DNA from: Pycnopodia helianthoides | Taxonomy: Eukaryota > Echinodermata > Asteroidea > Forcipulatida > Asteriidae | Length of the DNA stretch: 64,000 nt | Assembly (NCBI GenBank): GCA_032158295.1 | Contig: CM063251.1 | Coordinates: 12,253,016 to 12,317,015, forward strand | Direction: 5' to 3' | Shown: positions 11,192 to 22,199 of the stretch, one piece after another | How the letters are laid out: each line of letters opens with the position of its first letter | Position numbering within the stretch: the first letter of the stretch is position 1 | Made by a program: the position numbers and the translations under genes | The notes under the pieces: model-generated | What the model was told of the DNA's origin: nothing | Seen by the model: only the letters and a program-made list of their open reading frames with translations | Databases searched by the model: none

Positions 11192-11400
11192 AATGAACCA
11201 CAAGGGAAACTGACTAGGCACCCCCGAACAAAGATATTGACAAAATAGGGAGACCGCCAACATAGGGCTAGATAGCTCAGTTGGTAGAGCGCCGGTACGT
11301 TAATCCGGAGGTCGTTGGTTCAAATCCCGCTCTAGTCAATTTTTCTTTGTTCAACCCCAAACCATCTTCTTTGCATTTACAACAAAAGTAAATCACATGA
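11192..11400 (+). repeat. tRNA-derived SINE with tRNA-Asn-like head
   Basis: 11268-11337 folds as a tRNA-like head. GGCTAGA pairs with TCTAGTC (one G-U), AGCTCAGTTGGTAGAGC is the D arm and A box, the loop ACGTTAA carries a GTT anticodon position, and GGTTCAAATCC is the B box. The head is 70 nt with T33 and T-stem defects, so it is not a functional tRNA. It continues into TTTTTCTTTGTTCAACCCC, the body shared with 19786-20105 and 29440-29735. Confidence 0.7.
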
Positions 11401-12825
11401 TCCCGACCCTTGCTAATTGCCTTTGTGTCCCTTCATCTAGTCCAACACAAAAGATGCTGGCAGAGTTTGTTCCTGCCCCTTCCAAACCAAATCACTGTCC
11501 CATGTTGGGTCGACATGGTCTAGCTTAGGATATCGTGGCATTATGGGCTGGCCAGTGTGTACCGATGTGGTTTAAGACAATGGAAATTTTAAAATAGGCC
11601 GGCATGTGCCGACAACGTACCTCGTTTGAGGGTTAAGTTTGTTCCCGGTACCCTTTTCCCAAAGGGGGAAATTCAACCTGTAATTTCACTACAAGAACGA
11701 GGGTCAAATGGTTAGTTAAAATCACACACCCTATGAATTTCATGTGAAAATACACCAACACAATTTGTACCATCTTTCGCACACTCCATCATGACAGAAA
11801 AAATTTATCACCCAAATCCCCCGGTCTTTTTTTACATACTTGTATCGCGTTTAAAACTCATTAACATACCCACCCATCCCTACAGTAATACCTGTCAACC
11901 CTTACCGTTAAAAAAATAATAAAAACTTCCCCCAACAATAACACCAACTTCAAAGGCTTCCGTCATGCTCAATAAACTTCCCGACACACTACGCGTGTAT
12001 TGGTTAAAGTCACCATTAAAAATACATAAAACTGGTATCTGCCGGATTCAAAGCAGCAATAATTGTACTTAAATAATATAAATATAGATATTTAGTTATG
12101 TGGGGCTGCTTGTACAGTCAGGATTTACTTTTTTTCTGAGACATGATTATCGACTGAATACCAGCGCTTGGCCCTGAAATGGTCATAAATGTTTCATATA
12201 ACAATAAGCTAGACGTGCAATGAGAGAAGGCAGCATGTCACATGCCCCATAAACGCTAACCCATTAAAGTAACCTGGAAATCTACACAGAAGAGGGTTGA
12301 AAACTACCACGGAAAATGTCGACATTCAGCCTGTCATATTTTAAGGAAAAAAAATACCATAAAACTCATTTAGGATGCTTTATCAGAAAATATAAAACGG
12401 TTATAACAAAATAAAAAAAATGGGTAACCATCAGGATATTTTGTGTGAGTTACCAGATCAGTTTTTTTTTTAAATTTATTTGTTTATATTTTACAAGATG
12501 AAAGCACTTCATATGAAACGGTTTCCATGGTATTGGACGATTGATACTTAGATACCAAGTTGTCACCAAGAGACCTTTGGCTGATAAATATTTGTTCAAC
12601 ATCATGTTTTGGCAGCCATCAATGCTTCACTATCCTGCATTGTCCTACTGTAGCCCCCAGATCCAACAAACTCTATCTGCATACATTACATTACAGCCCC
12701 AACATGAAGGGGAATTCCCTTACTTAATCCGACAAAATCCATCACTTGGCTTAGGTAGCCAAGGGATTTTGGGGTAGTATGCTCCCAGACCCTAGCACTC
12801 CCAAATCCTCCAAATGTGTATTCAT
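11400..12825. other. Intergenic stretch, nothing recognised
   Basis: No ORF with coding character, no RNA gene and no clear repeat boundary is visible. AT-rich, with short homopolymers. Confidence 0.5.
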
Positions 12826-12964
12826 GGCACAGTTTCACAGAGCTAAACGCAACAAAAAATATGTTTACCAGGATAGTGTGACCGGCCAAAATGCTATTTC
12901 ACCTGTGATATTTGTGACTGGTATCCTGCCCATTTTTGCTTAGCAGCTCTATGAAATTGGGCTC
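12826..12964. mobile_element. Diverged copy of the GGGCCCAATTTCATAG MITE
   Basis: Retains ATGTTTACCAGGATAG, TTTGTGACTGGTATCCTGCC, TTTTGCTTAGCAGCTC and the right end CTATGAAATTGGGCTC. The left end is degenerate (GGCACAGTTTCACAGAGC). Confidence 0.65.
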
Positions 12965-13179
12965 AGGAAATTGTCTGACATTAGTGCTGCAGGCCCAAAA
13001 TAACAAAATGCTTATCATTGGATCAGGCATGCCAATAGAGCGGGTGTTGAGTTACCATAGAGAGGAGGATTTTTTGTAAAGGTTTCGGAAAGGTCTCTAG
13101 CGCCAAAGAAACAATGGGGGTCCAACACACTCCATCTGGTGGAAAGGATCCTTTGAAGACATTATCCCAAAATTGTATA

Positions 13180-13407
13180 TTAACCCTCTTGCTGTCTGAC
13201 CATTCAATACCATTCAATGGTTTTGAATGATAGATAAACTATGCCAGCCTGAAATATGATACCATGAGGGAATGCATGTACACAGTACACAGTTAGCTCT
13301 GTGTACAGTTGTGCCACCGTACACAACCTTGGCAGTCGAATGGTTTCAAATGGTTGGTCAACTCACTGGAAAATGTTGCCAAGAGTCACTGACAGTAGGA
13401 GGGTTAA
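13180..13407. mobile_element. piggyBac-like MITE, CCCTC family, TTAA-flanked
   Basis: TTAA at 13180-13183 and 13404-13407. The left end CCCTCTTGCTGTCTGAC and right end GTCACTGACAGTAGGAGGG give a terminal inverted repeat of the form CCCTCYTRCTGTC. About 228 bp including both TTAA; nearly the same sequence as 820-1048 and 40428-40655. Confidence 0.85.
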
Positions 13408-14261
13408 CTCAACAACTACATGTATACCAATGAAATCTGAAAAGATTGCACCCCTGGCCCGATGGTAAGCATGGTCGGTTTGACTTTCTGGCATTGATCT
13501 GACAAAACCAATGTGTAGGTTTTGGAGGATTTGGTGGTATGGGTTTGTTACAAGTAGTTAAATAAAAAATTTGCCATTCAGTGATAACACCAACAAATGT
13601 ATTTAAACATATTCATTTTAAAATTGGATCATTAAAAAACAGAAATAAAAATAAATTAAAAAAAAAATTATACATATACACGTAGATGCCGAGAAGAAAC
13701 TAGGTTTTGCTAAAAGTTAAAAACTAGAGAAAAAAAAAGGTGTTAATAATTATTTGCAAAAACGTACAACACGGAGTGGAATTACATGACAAAATGGTGG
13801 AAAATAAACAAGATAAAGGAAAAAATATATTTACAATATTTACACTCGGTGCACATAACTCTCACACACACAAAACCAAGTGAGGCTGTCCCTTACCGAC
13901 AACAGCCCGGGGGCCGCTGTGAATATTTCATCGTCCATTTAAAAAAAAAAAAAGGGGTAAAAAATCAATAAATAAATAAAGAATAAAAAGGAATAAACTT
14001 TACAAACATTACTTTGATAAATTTCAGCAACTTGTTATTATCAAGCTGAAGGAACTTGGGCTGATTTTGACCTCTAACCTTCCCCTGAGTATGAGAATAC
14101 ACTGATTTTGAGACTGAACCCAAAGTATACTTTGACACATTTAAAAAAAATTGTGTTCGTATTTTAGCTTTTTTGTTTTTTGTCATTTTTCAGTTGTCTA
14201 CCGAACGTGTCAATTATCTTAAACTTTCACGCTTGAACTGGAGGCCATTCATCACCTATGG

Positions 14262-14444
14262 GCAAGTTCGGGTTGGCGACTAGAGTGACTATAGACTAAC
14301 CAGAAACAGTGTGACAGTGTGTGACGTAGCTCTCGAATTGACTAGCTCGACCTTGCTCCAGTGCATGGTCGAGCTAGTCAATCTCCCTGTGCCCTATGGT
14401 TTCTAGTAAGTCCGGTCACTTTCGTCGAACACCCGAACTTGCTC
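14262..14444. mobile_element. Palindromic element with two nested hairpins
   Basis: Outer inverted repeat: GGGCAAGTTCGGGTTGGCGA on the left against CGAACACCCGAACTTGCTC on the right. An inner, nearly perfect stem, ATTGACTAGCTCGACC against GGTCGAGCTAGTCAAT (14337-14382), has a 14-nt loop. No coding content; a single copy in this window. Confidence 0.6.
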
Positions 14445-14449
14445 GTTGA

Positions 14450-15380
14450 TGTTAGAGCCCGTTTCCACAAATTTGCTAAAACACATGCACCTGTGAACCA
14501 GGAACATACCCAGCATTGCGACGCGCACGCCACATGGCATGTTGTTGGTGACCTGCTTTGAACTAGTTCATGCCGGAAGACGTCGTGTATATAAACGCAC
14601 AACTTTTCTCCGCCATGCCAGTGGAAAGCCTGATCGAGTTGTACGTGGGATGCCGCTGACAGACTTGTATTTGAAAAAAATGAAGGGGTGATGTGTTACC
14701 ATGCTTGGCCATGTGTGTGCTTTTATAAAACACAGGAATCTTCAATAGTGCTTTAAAAGACAAAGTACAGCCATATTTTTAAAAAAATGTTAAATAACAA
14801 AATAAAAAATAAAACTGAAAAACCCAATTAGCTTGATTCTGACATCTCACCGATTATAAAGATCATACCTTAGAAATATTTCCATCTGAAAAAACTGTCA
14901 AAGCCAAGGAAATAGCACTTGAAGATCACTCCAATCACCGTTGCGTATTTTGATTGCCGCAATCAAAATAAGCCCAAAAATGTACAGGGACAAAATCCCA
15001 GAAGAAAAAAATATAAACCCTTTTTAAACTTGTTTCTAAACCAGAATGTGACCGCCAAGTTAGATGGGAAATAAAATTCCCCCTGAGAAACTTGTGGGAC
15101 GGGTGGATTTAGACACGAGAGGACAGTCCTCAGTGAAAAAAATCTTTATAAATCGAGTAGCGACTGAAAATCCTATTCCAAACGTCGGACTCCGTTCTGG
15201 ACAGGATTCAAAACTGTGGTTCCATTCATGTACTGGAAGCAGATACAAAATCATTCTAATTGCTGCAAAATGAAAGCAAGTCCACTACAGAGGTGTAAAA
15301 GGCAGTGGGGGGGTGGTTAGAGGTGAGTGACGCAGCGAATATGAACAAGCCTTAAATGGGATATATACATAATATTGTTT
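14450..15380. other. Intergenic region downstream of the activin receptor gene
   Basis: No gene recognised. It may be the distal 3' UTR of the receptor gene on the minus strand if a more distant polyadenylation site than 15383 is used. A-rich runs occur at 14780-14820 and 15001-15010. Confidence 0.4.
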
Positions 15381-15382
15381 TT

Positions 15383-15388
15383 TTTATT
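15383..15388 (-). promoter_or_regulatory. Candidate polyadenylation signal for the activin receptor gene
   Basis: TTTATT on plus, that is AATAAA on minus, about 127 bases after the TGA at 15517-15515. It is the nearest canonical hexamer. Vertebrate activin receptor 3' UTRs are often long, so other sites may be used. Confidence 0.35.
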
Positions 15389-15514
15389 ATTTTAATGCAC
15401 ACATTGCTGAATATTTTTTTTTTGAACACTGAAACGAAATTAGATCTTCCCGAAGATGCCAAAAAGTAACAACTGAATACCACTACGTGTAGAGTTGCGG
15501 AGAGGTTTTTACCT

Positions 15515-18500
15515 TCAGAGGCTCGACTCCTTCGGGGCAGTTGGGGTTAGCGAGATCAGCGGCGCGGTGTAGGAGTTGTACCGGAGCAGCTGGCTTAGTC
15601 TCTCCTCGACGCAGCCGGCCGAGAGGCGGGCCTCCGAGTCGTGGTCCCAGCATTCCTCGACGGTTTCGTACAGAAGCTGCATACCCTGAGAAGTGAAAAG
15701 AATCGTCCGTTAGTCGGGCCCACAATCTTTATGTCAAAAAATAAATCATCTTCTTGGAAAAGAGTAGGTGGAAACCAAACAATACACATCAAGTATGTTC
15801 CAACCGCCACTTGACAGTCCTCACATTAGAAAATGTGACCTGATATGTCGAAATGAGGAATGTGTCAGACAGGACGTATTGCGTGTAATTCGCCATACCA
15901 AAATCATGAAAAATACTACAAAAAAAGATTTCGTGATTTTGGTGGTATTAGGTTAAATAAAACTTGATCTTTCTTGTCGTGGTCTTACCTTTCATTGAAA
16001 AGATGAATAAATCCACAAAAAGTACGTTTTCTTGAGCATGTTTGTACACAATTAATACTCTTCAAAGTTAATTAAAAATGAGTATCAAACAAACACGTCT
16101 TAAAAAAACGGAAGTGGCCTTGTCTTGTAGGCTTTCTTCATTTCCCGATAACTTCGGACTGGAATAAGCTACGGAAATAATAATGGTATTGCTGGAAAGC
16201 CAGTGAGTTACTTGTTAACACGGTATGCACAACTCAAATTCATTAAGGGGTCGATATATACCTCATTTCGATATATCAGGTCACAAATTAGTAACAGCTC
16301 AAACAAATCGCTCCAAAGATTTGACATCATGGAAGCACTGGGGGAGCTCTCTATCCTCAACTGGGTCTTGGCCTTTGTGTCACTTGAAACTGGGCCCCGT
16401 CTGTTTTTAAAACAAGCGTTCCTCTTCAGTGCCACTGGCTCGCTCGTAACTCATAAAATTCAGGGAAAAAAAGAATTTAAAAAATGAGAACTTACTGAAT
16501 GTTTGAGCCAGCTTTCCCGGAAGACTGGCCGTAGTTTCTTGATCACCACGATGTCCTGCATGTCCTCAAGGGTTGGCGCCTGACCCACCTCTTCCTCAAA
16601 CGGCAGCATGTATTCATCCACTGGACCTGGGGGAGGGGGGGGGGTGGTTGAGAGGCAGGCGAGTGGAATTAAACAAGAGAATGTAAAGTCACATGGTTTT
16701 CACTGTCCCCAGTATAGTTGAGCCAAGGCAAAATGCAACTTGATTGTATGGTTGATTCGTTCAAGGAACTGTACAATACATTTATGCATCCGCAAACTGG
16801 TGGTCCGGTGGTTAGATTGCAGGACTTGCAATCACAACGTTGTGGGTTCGAATCCTACCAAGCTAACCGCTGATATTCGCAATGACTAGAACAAGTATTG
16901 CCGTCTAGTTACTGAATCACAATTTATTATTGATTTGTGCAATTCATAGCCAGAGCCGTTAAACCAATGTTTTTTTGAGAGAGATTGGCCAGCTTGGTGT
17001 TTATATCCCCTTGTGGGAGTTTGCCAAGTTCCCTTGACAGGAAGATCATCTAACTAATGAGGATAAAAAAAAACATGAAAACAAAAAGACCGACAGCCTG
17101 AACCCATTTTATTGAGCCATTATTTGTCATTCTTTGTGACTAATAATAATGATAATGGGCATTTGTAGTGCGCCGTGTCTATCAGAAAGACACTCCTGGC
17201 GCATAGAAAAAGAACTCTGCTAATGACGGCACTAGTTACAGCCAAGACTGAACAAGTGTGTTTTCAAGTTAGTTTTTTGTGTCTAGGTGTCACTTGGGCA
17301 CCCTATTCTCAATTAGGACAATCTGTTTTACTGTCATTTACATATAGAGTCTTGTTAGTTAACAATTTGAAAACCCTATTTTGGAGGGTTTTTTTTTCCA
17401 CAAAAATTTGGTCACCTCATCTCCAAATCCCAGTGAATAAAAAACTATGAACGGAAAACCATGGCTCTCGGTAGCCTACCTTCCTGAGCAGTGCATCTCG
17501 ATGCTATCTCCCACAGCACCAAACCGCAGGCGTACATATCAATACGCAGGAACGCATCCCTCTGGAATTGAATAGCGCCCTCTAACACCTCCGGGGCCAT
17601 GTATCGCCTTGTTCCCACCTGTGTACATTCAAGTCCAAACAAAAAAAAGTTCAGCATAAATTTCAAACTCACAAGAAACCAGGAAAGCCCCGACTACATG
17701 GCGGTAAAGGAACCACAGAAAATATGTGCTATGGTTCCAGCTCCAGCTTGAAACTGTCCTCAATGTTCAAGTGACTTGTCTGTGATTTTGACACGTGAGT
17801 TCAAGTACTTGTCTGTGATTGAAACGTGAGTTCAAGTGACTTGTCTGTGATTTTGACACGTGAGTTCAAGTGACTTGTCTGTGATTTTGACACGTGAGTT
17901 CAAGTGACTTGTCTGTGATTTTGACACGTGAGTTCAAGTGACTTGTCTGTGATTTTGAATGGTGAGTTCAAGTGACTTGTCTGTGATTTTGACACATGAG
18001 TTCAAGTGACTTGTCTGTGATTTTGACACGTGAGTTCAAGTGACTTGTCTGTGATTTTACCGTGAGTTAAAGTGATGTCTGTGATTTTGAAGTGAGTTCA
18101 AGTGATTGTCTGTGATTTTGACACTGAGTTCAAGTGACTTGTCTGTGATTTTGAATGGTGAGTTCAAGTGACTTGTCTGTGATTTTGACACATGAGTTCA
18201 AGTGACTTGTCTGTGATTTTGACACGTGAGTTCAAGTGACTTGTCTGTGATTTTGAATGGTGAGTTCAAGTGACTTGTCTGTGATTTTGAATGGTGAGTT
18301 CAAGTGACTTGTCTGTGATTTTGACACAAAATGATCTGCAGCTTATATCAGTATCACTGATTTAAAAAATGTTCACTACCTCTACAGTGTGATTTTGTAA
18401 CACTTTCACTTTGTTTTCAGTCGTTACCTTTTAGGATATACTCAACTGAGAACAACAAATACATAGTAATATTAAACAAAAAGTCTGACGCATGTCCTTC

Positions 18501-21500
18501 AGCAATGAGAAAGCAAAGTCATCTGATAGAAGTTATTGACTTATCACATTAACCCTCCTACTGCGAGACCAGCCAAAATTCCAACTCTCACATTTCTCCA
18601 TTGGTCTTGTACACACATGGTATTATCATTTGAACAGTATTGATAGCAAGCTGTACTACCATTCAAAATGTTTTTAAAGGTGGATACACTACTCCTTTTA
18701 GTGTGTGACCGTGCCAAATGGTTTCAAATGGTGAATGTACAACACAGTGTATGGAGTCTTCGTTTATGAATCTTAACAAGGTCGCGGATCAGCTTACCTG
18801 CCGATCAAAACCATTTGGGGAGTCAACACTGTGCACAGTTATTTCACCATACAAAAACTACAATAGTGGATGGTTTCAAATGGTGCATCAACTTAATTGA
18901 AAAAGGTACCCAAAGTAAGAGGGTTAAGCCTGGGATATCCTTACTAACAACACAAAACATTGTCATCACCTGCCCATGGGTGTCTCCAGGACTTTTACCA
19001 GCTTCAAATTTACAGGCCAAGCCAAAGTCAGCAACGCATGCGGACATGTCACTCTTCAAGAGAACATTTTTACTTTTAAAGTCCCTGTGAGCGACGGCCG
19101 GTTTGGCGCTGTACATAGTGGTGGCAGGCAAGTCTTCGTGTAGGTAGGCCAACCCGTAGGCCATGGAGAGCGAGATCTTGCACAGATCGCCCCAGGTGAT
19201 GAGGTTGCCTTTGAGGTAGTCACTGAGCGAGCCGTTGGGATGGTACTCCGTGATCAGCCACAGCTCCTGGGCCATACCCTCCCCGTGCCGCTCCGTGCCG
19301 ATAAAATACAGAATGTTCTCGTGGCGCAGCTGGGGGATGGAGTAGATCTCCTGCTCCGTGATCCAAGACAGGCGGTCCTGCTGCGGGAACACTTTCACCG
19401 CGACGTGCTGGTGACCCATCTGCGCTTTCCACACGGCCCCGAAGCGCCCTCTCGCTTTGATCTCCAGAAGTTGGATGGGGCGATGGCCCAGGACAGGGGA
19501 CGGAGGGGAGAGCGGGCTGGGCTCGCTGTTGGGTACCGACGTGAGGAGGGAGTACCGATAGCGTCGACACATCCAATAAACACTGATGACAATAACTGTA
19601 AATGCAGTGATCGGTACCAGTGTGTACAGCACAGTTGTTAGTATGATGTTGTTCTGGTTTTTCTTCTTGGAGACAGCAATATTGTCTTGAACTGCAGAAT
19701 TCACAAAATAAATACTGTACTTAAAACACAACAATGCACATTCACTGCCATGGTAAGAAACTGGATACAATATTTTTTTTTTAAGTAATAAACCAAAAGG
19801 GAAACTGACTGGGTAAATTTAAAATAATTTGTGGTTGAACAGAGACAAATTCACTAGAGTGGGATTTGAACCGACGACCTCCAGATCAACTTGGGAAGCA
19901 GCAGCCAAGGGATCACCTTAAGGTGATGCAACTTTATTACATTTCAAATACCAAGTAATAAACCACAAGGGAAACTGACTGTTTAAAATTTTAAATAATT
20001 TTGGGTTGAACAAAGACAAATTGACTAGAGCAGGACGAACGACCTCTGGATTAACGTGCCGGCGCTCTACCAACTGAGCCATCTAGCCAACATAGGGCTA
20101 GATTGTTATTTTTGCATCAGGGGTTCAGTTTGAATCCAACCTGAACTGCCTGCTGATTCTTTTTCATGTAGGACTCAAAAAAGCATGGAGTATACAGTGC
20201 TTATAAATGTGCATCCATATAAGGCAAAACCGGATCACACACACCAGAGAAATCAATCGGTCTTTCATTTGTTGCAACGGGAAAACTCCACTACAAAAGA
20301 TTACTCACGTGGATCTTCGGTTGAAATGGGCCTCGGTCTGGGGTCATGTATGAAGTCCTGATTGCACAGATCACCTGAGCAGCAGCAAAAGTAACGATTG
20401 TTCTCGGTGCTGTCCTCCTGGGACACACACCGCTCCGACTCGACGCAGTCGTTGCTCTGCCAGCATCCCCGCATGATCACCTCGGCCCCGTCCGTCGTGT
20501 TGTGCCACAGCACGAAACACTTGTGGGGGTCCATCTCGTCAAAGTCCGGGTCCTCGTTGTCGTACTCGTCGCTGCACGACCGTATGCTGTGGCAGTTGGT
20601 GTCGTTGCTCAGACACGTTTGAGAGTTATAGTGTAAACAAGACACTGTCGAGAGAGCTACATTGACGCTTGCTCCCGTCGCGCATTTGAGTAAGACTGAA
20701 GGGAAGGGTACAAAAGAAAGAAGACAAAAAACTGTTGAACAAGTCAGAAGTACATGTAGTGTGCATTTGGGGTTATCTCAGAAGGCAAAAGAAGGGCATT
20801 CTCGAAAGTCTATAATACGTACGTGTATGTAACTGCCATGTACCTGTCAACACTGTCAAGATCTCTGGTCCAGAAAATAAAAGTATGCCTGACATACTTT
20901 GAAACTGGCTTTTTTTTTCAAAGCATTTTTGAATTTCTGTGTTGGACTTCTAGCACACACACACACACAATAGAGTGATCCTTAACAAATTACCCAATAA
21001 CAACTTCAGCTGCATTGAAAAAGTCTAAGGCATTGGGATCCAATTACAAAAAAAAATTGTTAGACGAAAGTAATAGACTGAATTTTATTGGTCGAGAACC
21101 AATCACATGATGTGCTACAAAAGACTCATGTACATGTACGTGGCTCAGGGGAACATGGGTGATGTACATGTACCCCACAGGGTACATTACCTTGATCGTG
21201 CCCATTGTTGGTCATATCTACTGTCTTGTACAATATTTGAAATTAGTAGCCCCGGGTATGAGGTCGTAATTACGCTGTTCAACTAAACAACGAAACGAGT
21301 GTTCAAATATACATTCATAAAGAAAAATAACTTTATGTCACTTTATAATGTTTGTTTCCCCTCCTGGAATCTATTACCATGGTATAACAAGACAGTTGTT
21401 GCTGTGAAATGTAGTCCAGGCCTGGAATTTCATCTTTGAGAGGGCAAGGCCATTTCATTTTGCAAAGGGCACTAACATTGGAAAAACTTTAAGTCTATGG

Positions 21501-22053
21501 GAAACTTTTGAAGGGGCACCAACGGCCAAGACGAGGGCAACGGAGGCCATGGCCTCTGTGGCCTCCGTGTAATTCCAGGCCTGGTGGTCTATGGGTTCTG
21601 TACACCCTTCGGGGGCAAATGGCACTGAGACGAAGCCGAGGGTACCGTTCGCCCCGAAGTGTACAACGAAAAACATCATGGACCCCCATCACAAAGTGTG
21701 CATCACAAAGTGTGCATCACAATGTGTGTAACAATTGTACGTTGTACAATGCGCTGGCTTGATGAGTGAGGGGCAGTGCTAAAATGTCCATCCCACGTAA
21801 ATAAGTAGAAGACTATTTGCTGTCTATTCAAAGCAACGCTGGCAGTATCTGAAAATGAATAAAGAATAGGGCAACTTAAAGTGTTAGTGCAAGGCTGTTG
21901 CCATGACAGACCAGGCTTCAATGGGCAACTAAATGCTTTTTGTTGACAAAGAAAACAAAAACGTAAAGTAAAAGCCTTACTTGAATAAAACAGGCAAAGA
22001 CGCAGAACCGTCCTGCGCATAACACACGATGTACAGCTGATGAGGCGTGCCAT
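15515..22053 (-). CDS. ACVR2A: Activin receptor type II (serine/threonine kinase receptor)
   Basis: Single-pass plasma-membrane kinase that binds activin/BMP-type ligands and phosphorylates type I receptors. Six exons in transcript order: 22053-21981, 20695-20309, 19691-18970, 17618-17480, 16626-16496, 15685-15515. Phases agree and give 540 aa (human about 513). Exon 1 gives a hydrophobic signal segment ([13 protein letters not shown]); the ATG at 22053 has a strong context, with an in-frame ATG at 22020. The ectodomain carries 12 cysteines, two N-glycosylation sites (NDT, NTT) and the CCCSGDLCN box. The TM helix is at about 168-193. Kinase landmarks are [53 protein letters not shown] and [19 protein letters not shown]; the C-terminus is PKESSL. 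ACVR2A versus 2B cannot be decided; a pre-duplication ACVR2 is likely. Confidence 0.95.
16797..16873 (+). repeat. tRNA-like sequence, probably a SINE head
   Basis: TGGTCCGGTGGTTAGA resembles an A box and GGGTTCGAATCCTACC a B box, with TTGCAAT in the anticodon-loop position. No good acceptor stem is evident, so a functional tRNA is not claimed. It lies in the receptor intron between 16626 and 17480, on the opposite strand. Confidence 0.4.
17765..18326. repeat. 34-bp minisatellite, about 16 copies
   Basis: Tandem unit made of TTCAAGTGACTTGTCTGTG, ATTTTGACACG and TGAG. Most units are exact; a variant unit has GAATGG in place of GACACG, and a few units near 18055-18120 are shortened. It lies wholly in the receptor intron between 17618 and 18970. 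Not CRISPR: there are no distinct spacers. Confidence 0.95.
18549..18927. mobile_element. piggyBac-like MITE, diverged CCCTC family, TTAA-flanked
   Basis: TTAA at 18549-18552 and 18924-18927, with ends CCCTCCTACTGCGAGACC and the inverse of AAAGTAAGAGGG. The interior has GGTTTCAAATGGT twice and CACTGTGCACAGTT, related to the shorter copies but about 150 bp longer. Its right edge is only 42 bases downstream (in transcript sense) of the receptor exon donor at 18969. Confidence 0.75.
19786..20105 (-). repeat. Two antisense tRNA-Asn-type SINE copies
   Basis: Both show AAGTAATAAACC, AAGGGAAACTGACT, TTGAACAAAGACAAATT (or close), GGGATTTGAAC or its remnant, and ACGACCTC. The second continues through GATTAACGTGCCGGCGCTC and ACCAACTGAGCCATCTAGCC, an antisense tRNA-like head matching 11268-11337. 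They lie in the receptor intron between 19691 and 20309. Confidence 0.75.
21416..21592. repeat. Dispersed repeat with AGGCCTGGAATT ends
   Basis: Begins CCAGGCCTGGAATTTCATCT and ends GTGTAATTCCAGGCCTGG, so the termini are inverted repeats. It contains GAGAGGGCAAGGCCATTTC and GAGGCCATGGCCTCTG. Further copies lie at 26424-26570 (opposite orientation) and 27010-27190. The ORFs across it are incidental. In the first receptor intron. Confidence 0.7.
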
Positions 22054-22199
22054 GTTGGTGAGCTGATCTCCCTGGAAGTCACTCACAGAGGGGAGGGAAG
22101 CAGCAAGCATGCCCCGTGCCAAGACACTCGCTGTTAAAGGGGGTCTTCCACAGGACCGTGATTATGTTGAACCGTCTACGGAGCTAAGACGACGACGTC

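Noticed and set aside
11268..11337. Functional tRNA-Asn gene
   Set aside because: Length is 70 nt, T33 is replaced, the T stem has mismatches, and the sequence runs into a body shared with other SINE copies.
16797..16873. Functional tRNA gene with TGC anticodon
   Set aside because: A and B boxes are visible but no proper acceptor stem can be paired; treated as a SINE head.
17765..18326. CRISPR-like array of regular repeats
   Set aside because: Units are contiguous with no unique spacers, and the host is a eukaryote with spliced genes.
19220..19641. ORFs on both strands over the receptor kinase exon
   Set aside because: They are other-frame shadows of the GC-rich kinase exon 18970-19691.
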